Shown piece after piece: positions 7,739 through 16,833 of a DNA stretch of 16,833 nt (the first letter of the stretch is position 1; every line of letters begins with the position of its first letter). The notes below the pieces were generated by a model. The model was not told the DNA's origin, searched no databases, and saw only the letters and a list, made by a program, of their open reading frames with translations. The DNA is from Saccoglossus kowalevskii (Eukaryota; Hemichordata; Enteropneusta; Harrimaniidae). The stretch lies in assembly GCF_000003605.2 (NCBI RefSeq), contig NW_003131858.1, positions 127,175-144,007 of the forward strand. Reading direction: 5' to 3'. The position numbers were made by a program, and so were the translations under genes.

Positions 7739-10700
7739 CATAATTCCAAAAATTGTTCTCACAATTAGTATTTTTATGGGTATCAACTAGCTACGGGCAA
7801 ATGCTTAATGTAATATAATTTCATTTTCAATAATAATAAAAATATCGTTGTATGGGCTAAATTTTATTAACATCTTTATTAACATAAGCTGGAAGATAAC
7901 ATTTTGTCGAGCCCTCGGGTTATTTCTGCACTATACTATATAAAATCATAAGGAATCCTTTTAAGAGTTTTAGACATTCTCGCTGAATGAATATTTTTTT
8001 AATGTGAAAGTGTCTTCCCATGCATAGATGTGGTGACATTAAAGTGCCTTAGCTATTGCCATACCCTGTTAAGTTGCGGTATAATGTTGATTATTTGACA
8101 GTATCAATGAATAAAATACAAATTAATCCTACTCGCTAACGAAGTCAGTAGATTAAATATAAGACAACCATATGATATGTTTAGATTTTCTTTCCATGAC
8201 ATTTTAAAATACAAGTGTAGTTCAATTCCATCCAAAATTCGTTACATATGTGATCCGTTTTGTTTAACTTGGCTCTTCAATACGTATTGGTTATGACGAG
8301 TTTTGATTGAGATGAAATTGGCAAATTCAATAATATGTTTCAACGGCAGACTGCCTTCCTATAGTAAATATTTTAAGTGATACTTACAATCACTTTTAAC
8401 GGAGATTGGTCATTTAATGTTATTTGAACCTGATTTACGGAGAAAAATGGGTTTTCAGTTCAACAAGAAGGGGCGTCACGCGAGTCAACTAAGTGATTGC
8501 CACTGATTAGTTATAGTTTGAAATACGAATGTGTGAATGGACGCTGTTCGGTAAAGGAAGTTAACGGACTGGGTGAATTGTCCCGCGTGCAATAAATACG
8601 TGTGCAAACAATTGTGTTCAAAATTATCATTGCAATTCAAACTACGAAGAAACTGACGTTGGTATACCTGGATGTTTATAGAAAGACACATATAAAGACA
8701 ACGATTAAGTAGATGCAACAATTTGCTCAGAACGTCGTTGATGATAACCTGTTTCTGGATTGTGCACAGTATGCACAAATATGTCGACTGAAATAAATAT
8801 TCCCTGGCGAATTCTTTTACAAATTCAGAAACGTTTTATTCACTGTTATATTCATTGTTTACTACTGTACTAAAACGATAAAATGTTTTATCCATTCCTA
8901 ACGATTAGTTAAATTATTGATAAGCGATGTTGTAGTAGCTCGGTTCCGCTACAATTGCCATAGCAACAAGGCCTTCATCAAATTAATTAAACCACATTGT
9001 TTACTGTATCTATCGATAACGACTTCGTTGTCAGGATTTTATTACTTTTCATAATGTCCCGAACTATTGAAAGTAAGTGTCTAGTGAATTAAATCATCCG
9101 TGTGTTATTTTCGATTTCTCCCAGAATGTCTATTGTATTAATTTCCGGGTCATGTTTGCACACTCGCATGTTAATTTCCTTTTTTGAATGATGATGTTTA
9201 TTGCGTTTTTTAATTGAACTGAATTGTTGACGTATGGGTAGGTATTGGGTGATACAAGCCATGCACTATTTGTTGTCCACCAGTCACATAATAGATGTGC
9301 TATTCAAAATAATTTGACTTCCTTAAAAGACATCTCATGAATTTTAAGTTTTAGATCAGCAACATAGACATATATACCCTGATTTTATAGAAACTGTTAC
9401 GATGGTGTTGAAGTGAAAATTACCGCGTGGTTTGTGTGAAATTGTACGCCATGAGTTAGAGTTGGCTAAACGGTATCGTCACGGTATATATATATACGCG
9501 ACAGTGTAATGTAAATATTTTATGAGCTGGTCGGGTCATCTGACATTGTTCTCCTATAATTAAATTATGTGAATATGGATTAAAGGTCAGACTAATGTGG
9601 CAGAAGTTCGTTTAGTGGATATTTACAAGAAACATCAATCATGTGAGTCTTTGCTTGATTAGAACATGTAAAAAGTCTGTGGCAATTTTCGAGCTACTAC
9701 AACTACGTTATTTTACTTGAATATAAACGGGTTGTTAGTCAACTCATTTGTACTTTTCCAGTTCGTTCATCCTACCACAGTTTTGTGTTTTACTGAATGT
9801 TTTGTCCACACAGATACTTACTTGTTTAGTTGTTCGAATTGTAAACTCACTGCTTGATCACATTAATACATATAAACAAACATCACGCTAGAAATGTCCT
9901 GTCATGTTGTTCGCTTATTAAAGGTCAATTAGTCTGCTTCAGTATCATGATCGGCAGATCTGAGTAAAGTCTAATTATGGATGAGCGCCAAACAAGATAC
10001 GTGTGATTTAGACTTCATCTTCATAAGGTCCGCAGCTGCTTGAGTCTGAATTGATCGGAAGATGATCACACAGTGAGGTCAAAGTTGACTATGGTTTATA
10101 TTGCAGAATGCATTATATGTCAGCAATGACAATTTAGACATAATAATGTCAAGTGAGACAACAGAGACAACAACGTGTTGTAGCTCTGACATTTACACTT
10201 ACTATAGTATATCAAATCATACACTATATTATGCCATAACGTAAATGACATGAACATCGAATAGATAGTAAACTAACAACCATAAACATATATGTCTTCA
10301 ATATACCTAGAGTTACAATATTACGTTCGAGTTTATTATCATTGTAAACGCATCTTGTAGAGGTACAAATGAAGCTTACATGTTAAGCACATTTATTTAA
10401 CTTTTACAAAGTACAGTGAAATGTAGTGATCTCTCTACGTAGCGATTGCACTATGTAAATGATACAATTATGGTGGTTACAATAAGCATAGGACAAGCCA
10501 GTGTTGATTTACGAGGATAAACTATCGGCAGGGTCAATTGGTCACGAGGACAAGAGTCGTATAATATTTTAATACTGGGTTAATACATTGTTTTCCAAAC
10601 AAAGATATGACAATACGTCACTGCTTTTTCCAGGATTACCTAGGCAAATATAATTATTCCACTAGGAGTTCTATCATATTTTTACAAAATTTCCTGGGAT

Positions 10701-11801
10701 AAACACGCAGATAAGAATCAATCTATGTCTGGCAATACATAATGGTTTCCGCATTAGATGTAAACTGTATTCGCTGCAGAATTTGCTACGCTTTTTTCTC
10801 AAGTTCTGCTCAAGGGGTAGCCTATGTAACAGCAGTAAATGCGAAGGAAAGTTATAATAAACACAAATACATAAAAACTGAAAAATTGTTGTATGGCGTA
10901 GTTGATTAATACTAAATAATTTATAAAAACAAAATGAATAAATTAGTATTTCAATTCTGTTTTAGTAGTGTTTTAATTATTTATGCATTTGATGTTTATT
11001 AGTTTATAGGTCGGATTGAAACACAAATTACTCGGATCTTAATGATTCAGTCCGTTTTTACAGTTTTTAAACATTTTTAGATTCTATTTTACAGAATGAA
11101 AAGTACATCATATTACAATTGTGGTTATTGTGTACTTAGGTCATCGCTTTATATGCAGTATCATAACATCAATTGTTTGTAGATACTAAATAAATACAGA
11201 AAAATATGGCATAATGCTGTTAGTGGCAGTGCAGTGCATTTGTATCACTGTAATTTGGGGGAATTTGAGTTTATATATATATATATGAATGATGGTATTT
11301 ATGATTGTATCATTTTCGTCGGAGGGTGCATGTTAGTAACACGGCCCATTATATTATTTATAATGTAGATGCTATTATTAATTTACTAGAAATGTACGGA
11401 ATCAGTTACTCGACCGTAATGATATGTTATAAAATGTTATAACACAGTAGATAATCAGGACAGTATCCTATAATGCAAATGTTTGTTTCCATTACAGTGA
11501 ATTTCCTTTGAAATGCATCAACAGATGATTTGCAATATAGATAACGATAACGGGTTCCAGAATGTAATCCCGTTTCTCTCGAGTGTTTATTGCAATTGTT
11601 GCTTGAAACTGCTTGAGACTTAACGTGGGTAAGCAGGAGAGCTGTAACTTTCTGTTGCTTGTCAATGCTTATATACTGACCTGTACATTTCATGTGTAGT
11701 ATGTGTGGTAGAGATGAATGTATTACATTCTTACAATGCATATGTACTCCCGCATACACATCCAATCACGGTGTCACATACACATGTTTATAGGCTGGAA
11801 T
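7737..11801. other. AT-rich intergenic DNA without supported genes
   Basis: No recognisable protein, RNA gene or transposon fragment was found. Open stretches on the - strand at 8485-8778 and 11427-11765 give proteins I do not recognise, with no domain or membrane pattern. A small hairpin-forming inverted repeat (TATAGTATA / TACACTATA) lies at 10203-10228. I could not search databases for conserved non-coding elements. Confidence 0.55.
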
Positions 11802-11990
11802 AATTTCAAAACGTTGTCAACTTATCTGTTGATTATAACTAACTAAATAACACTTTGATCAACCTTGACATTGTGCTGTTGAAAGTTTTGCTGCTTAGCG
11901 GTTAATGCTACTGTACCTATATTAGTTTTAACCTACCTAACCATCGTTTCAACGAGCCTTGTTACATGTTTCATATAGTGCATGGAACAG
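11802..11990 (+). repeat. LTR-like dispersed repeat, copy B
   Basis: This is a diverged second copy of the repeat at about 288-515, in the same orientation. Shared blocks run from TTTCAAAACGTTGTCAA near 11803 through CACTTTGAT, CAACCTTGACA, TTGTGCTGTTG and AGCGGTTAAT, and probably TCATATAGT near 11971-11979. If LTR ends are TG (11815) and CA (11966), this would be a 152-nt solo LTR. No retroelement coding remnant lies beside it and I saw no target-site duplication. It could also be part of a non-autonomous element unrelated to the pol fossil. Confidence 0.4.
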
Positions 11991-12683
11991 AAAACCATAT
12001 TATGAATGATTTGAGTGTTCTCGCTTTCTCGATTTGCATGTAATAGTGTATTCTACTATTTGTCCAAAAAATTACCATTTTCCTCCACAGTCGCAAAACA
12101 TAAATATTCATATTTATTAATTTCGCGCTCCACTTGTACGTTCTTATCCGTAAGTATATGATTCATTTATCCCTATGAGATATTCACACTCTGTATGTTA
12201 TCAATAAGAAGTGAACCATGGCTTGAACATGCCCTTCAGATTACTCTCCTTTATAAAATATGTAAAATATGTAGTGAGATATAAAATTACCATCATCTCT
12301 GGCTTATCTGAATTATTTATTGTTTTCTAGTCTGACTAGGTCATGAATAACACACACATACACATCATTTTAAAAATTAAACTGCTTATTTCCGATTTTG
12401 TTAATATTACAGGTAATTTCTTGAAATCGTGAAATCCGTCTTTTTGTCAATATTTTGTTTGTTTTTTGTTTTTTATTTTGAATATCATATCTCTATAATT
12501 TTTATTGAAGGTCCCTGAATAGACATAATTTACGCCAGTTTAAGAACATAATGATTTGTTCATAGTATTACAATATTGTTTTAGTGATGATGATGTTGAT
12601 CTTTATTGTAGTAAATTCCATATCTTAGTTTTAAGGTACAAATAAGCTGCCATGGATTGTAGTATGTTACTGTCAAACGTCTT
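11991..12683. other. AT-rich intergenic DNA
   Basis: No gene is visible. The stretch contains poly-T-rich runs around 12440-12480 and short AT palindromes (for example near 12098-12116), but no repeat copy or RNA gene that I can support. Confidence 0.5.
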
Positions 12684-12756
12684 CATCAATTCCACAAACT
12701 TATTATATGAAGGCAATGTGAAATTGCCGTCATATAATATGTTTGCGGAATTGATA
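12684..12756. repeat. 34-bp-stem inverted repeat with 5-nt loop
   Basis: The left arm 12684-12717 pairs with the right arm 12723-12756 at 30 of 34 positions, around a 5-nt loop GTGAA. The four mismatches are scattered, so an RNA from either strand would fold into a long hairpin of about 73 nt. That size is close to an animal microRNA precursor, although the loop is short. It also fits the core of a small inverted-repeat transposon or a palindrome formed by local inversion. No target-site duplication is seen. Just outside, GTTTAACAT is repeated directly at 12775-12783 and 12787-12795. Confidence 0.85.
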
Positions 12757-15030
12757 TTGATAATATTGTTTTATGTTTAACATCAAGTTTAACATAACGA
12801 CAAGATATATAATCAAAATATTATTATGACCGCCACGTGATTTTACTGAGCAAATCGCCTTGTATGCGCTTGTTTTTCATATGTATCTATCACGGATTTT
12901 ATATGGTATTTGTGTGTGTGTTTTGTCACTTGTGTGGTCTTTGAATTGACTAAATATGAATTTGAATTTCGTATGTGCATATTGGTGAAGATGGTCGTCC
13001 AATTTAGGTCGTAACAAACGTGTTGAGCATATTATAAGGTATAATGCTTCTTGTAGGTAGAAACTGAAAACAACATTATATTAATTCCAAATATATCTTA
13101 ATTTGAGAGACTGACTTAGTTTGCTTCAGTTGATTACCCATCCATAATTATTTTAATCTTTATGGTGCACATATTGGCCGCGAAATTATACGTCACACAT
13201 TTGCAATGTGGAAATGCGACTTAAAATTTCTAATAAAGAAATTATAGTCTAAAAATTGGAGATTGAATTCATTGAATTTTAACTGTGTAGAATATGACAT
13301 GGGTATGGTTGTAATACTAAACAGTTGAATCATTTGTTCGCGTTGTCTGTTTAGTTGTGACATTTATTTTTTTAACTGTCTATTTTATAGAATTTATTTA
13401 GGTTTTAACGGGGCTTTGTTTTTGCGAATAAATCGTGAATGAATGAAATTTAATTTATTTTTTTAATTTTGAAATTGATTGGTTATGCTTATCATAGGTG
13501 ATTTAGATCAACCCTTGATACATGGCATGATATTCACGGTGTTTCAGATCAATCAATTAAATTCGTCCCTGACAAAAATCCCTATAATTATTGCATTTGC
13601 GCAGTCACTTGTACGTCGTCTTAGCATATTATGATATTCGATATTCAATGCACATTCAATGAACTTCAGTTATTAATCAAGAAGTTCAAGAAGATTAAAA
13701 AAAATACTACATTATGTAATCATCCTGTATACCCATCTTCTTCTATAATATAATAATCCATTGTCATTACGAGTATAATGCTCAACAGAATCGAGCACAC
13801 AATATATTTTTATTTATACTTTTTTTTTATTTTGAGACAATGAAAATGCTGACTCGAATACTCATTTCGACTACTATGATGTAATCCATCTGATCTCGTG
13901 TAATAAGTGTGCCCTTTGGTTACACTTATATTCGAGTGTCTGCAGATGACATAGTATGAATCCATGTTACAGTGTTGTTAAATTGTTTGCGTCTTTCTTC
14001 TTGTTTTCTACAGTATTCATAGTTGGTAATCGATGGGATAATATATTTGCATAATAGACTCCTAAATTCACCAGTTGAATCAAAATATGTTGCTTTTAAT
14101 AAATTTATTTAATATTATATTTCGAAAGTGTTGTTTTTATCGAAATTTACGAAATACCAACCACATTTATAAATTCAGTTAAATTTCTCACTTAAACTGT
14201 CATGAGTAATATGTATGCTGCAGGGATACACTTATATGGTAGTGCCTGCAATCGATATCGGATGAATTCTTATTACAAAATTAAATATTTGTCATCGTAT
14301 CTTTTCTAAAGTTTTCAGTTGATATTTGATGAGATGATATTTTTGAAAAGTTCCTGAAGACTCCAACATTCAAGTTTCAGATGTCTCTTTTTAATAAAAC
14401 CTATGAATTACGAACCAAATATTTAGAGGATACCATTTTTATAAAACAACTGTAATTTTCATTGGTTCGGAGCCCTTGGTTCACAAGAGCAAAATTACTC
14501 CACGAGTTTAACAAATCTGATATTGTAAGTTCATGAATTTGATATCATCACCATGAGCAATGGCGTTTCAGATTTATCGTAATTGTTCATCATCTGAGAG
14601 GAAGCTGACACACGCTCGATCCTGAATTGCATTGACCTTTCCCAAACATATATTTGTGAGATGTGATGGACAGGTACAGACATATTAGTTTTATACAGAT
14701 AATTTTATCGCAATGCATGTTTGGAAATTAACCAAAATATTTGTAGTTTTGTAACTCTCGAGCACACCACAGAGATGTGCAACATGAACATTTGTCCATT
14801 ACCATTCAAACTACCATATTTGTACTGATAACTAAGTAAAAAGGGGAATGATCAACTACCAATATTTCAATTCTGTTTACCAATATAATTAATCAAATTT
14901 CACACTATGATTTGAAATTCTTTGGTAACTTAATTTTCTAATGTCGTGCTAACTCAGGGCCTACGATATACCATATAATGCTGTACTTCTCTATTAGTAT
15001 GTGATAAATAATACCTCTCCACCAGAATCG
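12757..15030. other. AT-rich intergenic DNA without supported genes
   Basis: No open frame or recognisable element. Around 13851-13940 there are nested short inverted repeats (ACTCGAATA facing TATTCGAGT, with ATAAGTGT / ACACTTAT inside), probably of no consequence at this composition. Confidence 0.5.
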
Positions 15031-15045
15031 GGCTATAATGTAAGA

Positions 15046-15053
15046 TGACGTCA
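15046..15053. promoter_or_regulatory. Perfect CRE palindrome TGACGTCA
   Basis: The full 8-bp cAMP-response element lies in a locally GC-richer patch (about 15030-15100) that also contains CCGGGAAGTG, an ETS-type sequence. No gene start is recognisable downstream. The motif match is exact; regulatory use is not shown. Confidence 0.3.
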
Positions 15054-15862
15054 TGATGTCTTCTAGAACGTCCAGCCGGGAAGTGTATGAATCCGCATTA
15101 GATCACACATAAAGTAGGCCTATAAAATATTTAACAGACTTTCAAGCAAGTTATACAGATTTAGTAAATGTCGAACAATGAAAACATAGTTGTTTATCCA
15201 TTAGATAGATATGGCAGGCAGGAACAGATTGAATCATTTAGAATGGTGTATCGCCCAAAAATAAGAACATTGGTTTATAGAAGACTATTACAAACAAATT
15301 AGAAATCAACAAAACAGTATATAGAATGCTGCTAAAGCAATAGTATTACTGGTAGGAAATTACATGCATTTTCTTGATGATTATATTGAATATCATTGTA
15401 GCATGTACGGAAAGTACGTAATTTTACGTTGTCATAACCAAACCAAATTACTGACCGTATTTTACACCAACGGCCATATATATTAATGTACGCATCATAT
15501 TGAACTGTATATTCCGTTCAAGTCAAATCTGTATTTGGTACTTTTTGCAACTTGCGTATCGTTTTTTTTTATTTACATTTCATCTTTTACTTACTATAAG
15601 AAATACAGCTCTTCTATATACCAGAATTGTGATGCGTTATTGGTTGCTTGAATGCAGAAAATTGGCATATCGCTTTCTATGTTGTCAAGATTGCGATGCG
15701 CAATGCAATGACATTTTTCCACAATAACATCATCTTTTTCATGAATTGGTTTAATGATACTTCCAGACTCTAATCACGGATATTGTTCACCTAATTTCAT
15801 TGCAACCTGGTTCAGTTAGAAATTAACGTTCAGTTCAATAACCAGGGTCGTTAGGCAAATAG
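15054..15862. other. Intergenic DNA without supported genes
   Basis: An open stretch of 75 codons at 15500-15727 (+) gives a Leu/Phe/Tyr-rich translation expected of AT-rich DNA. No family is recognised and no RNA gene is seen. Confidence 0.5.
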
Positions 15863-16159
15863 AATTACAACAACAAATATGTGGTTGCGCTTCGTGAAAA
15901 ATACAAATCACATCAAAAGGACATTGCTGTTGGGGTTTTTCACATGAACGGGTCTATGAGTGTGGTAGACACACGTGGAGACAGGGATTCAGTAGCTGCA
16001 ACGATATACTCATGGGATCATTCTCAAGCGATGTCAGTCCTTTCCACTGCCGTTGGCACAGCAAAACAAATATTTCTTCAAACTAGTCTCTCTACCATAT
16101 ATATTGAGATAACACTTGGTAGTTTAGCGCTATATCCCACTACAAGTTTAGCGCAGTAA
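15863..16159 (+). other. Unassigned open stretch, possible exon
   Basis: An open frame runs from just after a TAG (15860-15862) to the stop at 16157-16159. Its translation is more protein-like than others nearby: balanced composition, with segments such as GVFHMNGSMSVVDTRGDRD and AATIYSWDHSQAMSVL, and it is GC-richer than the flanks. No ATG opens it; the first codon usable as a start is GTG at 15881, so if real it would be an internal exon or an old coding remnant. I do not recognise a family, see no transmembrane segment and cannot place splice sites with confidence. Confidence 0.15.
16121..16154 (+). repeat. Short direct repeat AGTTTAGCGC
   Basis: Two exact 10-nt copies lie at 16121-16130 and 16145-16154, 24 nt apart, at the end of the unassigned open stretch. 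No known role. Confidence 0.6.
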
Positions 16160-16833
16160 GACTACAATTCATCAACCAAACTGATTGCACCTCACGAAGT
16201 CTTACAAGCCATTTTAATAAATCTAAATGTTGACGTTGAAAAATATGTAAATTACTGAGTTTGTTTAGTGTGGTATTGTGCTGTGTAAAATGTGCATTGT
16301 TCTAGCAATTTGCACACCCAAAACTGTCGACAGAGACAAGAGCGTTTAGTAGCGAGAAACAGTGCTAATAGTGCTGTGTTATGACATAATATTGAATCAA
16401 TTAAAGCCAGTACGAACCACTAGATAGTTGATGGCACTTGTATACTGTATATTGATAAAAATACCAATGTAACTTTATCCAACACCATAGTACATTATCT
16501 ATCTGTGCTTCAAATCTGACGAAGGAACATCATGGAAAGAAGGAGGAATGACAAACTCGGCTCTGTCATTAGAATTGTTGATGCAAATTGGAGCGTTTCC
16601 TGTTTGCCCCGCCAAGGTCGTGTAGCTACGTGGGAGTTTCCTAAACGCAACGATTGTATGACAGATTGTAATGCCCAAGCACCAAAGCTGTTGTATCGTT
16701 TGTTGTTTGTATGTAACAGAAGATTGAATACTATATAGTTTATGCCTGTAGGCATCACAAGCTCCCACAGGTATTACAGTCTTACGCCACCAACTAGAAA
16801 CGCGTACTCTGGTTATATCATATATTTATTCCA
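16160..16833. other. Right-edge non-coding DNA
   Basis: Between about 16500 and 16770 the sequence is free of stops in one + frame and two - frames, giving 68 to 89 codons. None of the three translations is recognisable, and overlapping open frames on both strands are what a locally GC-richer patch gives by chance. A small hairpin (ATGCC TGTA GGCAT) lies at 16741-16754. The feature may continue beyond the window. Confidence 0.4.

Noticed and set aside
7365-7790. Open frames of about 140 codons on both strands across the (AT)n tract
   Set aside because: They exist only because the dinucleotide repeat has no stops; the translations are low-complexity Tyr-Ile with no domain.
8485-8778. Minus-strand 97-codon open frame
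   Set aside because: No recognisable motif or partner exon; length is unremarkable in this much sequence.
11427-11765. Minus-strand 112-codon open frame
   Set aside because: I checked it for transposase and receptor motifs and found none; treated as chance.
1-16833. tRNA, rRNA or CRISPR array
   Set aside because: No B-box (GGTTCGAATCC-type) in a tRNA context, no rRNA-like conserved stretch, and no regularly spaced direct repeats.

Overview
The window looks like nuclear DNA of an invertebrate animal. It is AT-rich, gene-poor, and carries a long (AT)n microsatellite. It has a single-exon rhodopsin-family neuropeptide receptor and a decayed Ty3/gypsy retrotransposon, with no prokaryotic operon structure. 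I cannot name the species. The receptor type (somatostatin/allatostatin-C-like) and the retroelement group (Gmr1-like) both occur widely in marine invertebrates and deuterostomes.

Layout: (1) 1-1060 has no gene. It includes an LTR-like repeat copy at about 288-515, with a TATA-like box at 343-349 and a splice-donor-like site at 490. (2) 1060-2860 is a heavily mutated retroelement fossil. Fragments of protease, integrase and the start of reverse transcriptase can be read on the + strand across several frames. The order is protease-integrase-reverse transcriptase, which is the unusual order of the Gmr1 group and not that of ordinary Ty3/gypsy elements. (3) 2860-3228 is the receptor's immediate upstream region, with an acceptor-like site and a 17-bp tandem duplication. 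(4) 3229-4196 is the one recognisable host gene, a somatostatin-receptor-like GPCR. All seven membrane segments are present, but the reading frame breaks by one base between TM2 and TM3. (5) 4197-4797 is a possible 3' untranslated region ending in a polyadenylation signal. (6) 4798-16833 is about 12 kb with no gene I can support. It holds the (AT)n tract at 7673-7736, a second diverged copy of the LTR-like repeat at about 11802-11990, a 73-nt hairpin at 12684-12756, an isolated CRE palindrome at 15046, and two weak unassigned open stretches near the right end.

There is no gene cluster acting as one pathway. The most interesting points are the receptor, which is either a recent pseudogene or intact apart from an assembly error and lacks three family-typical residues, and the Gmr1-like fossil lying directly upstream of it. 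I found no convincing evidence for a wholly new biological system.
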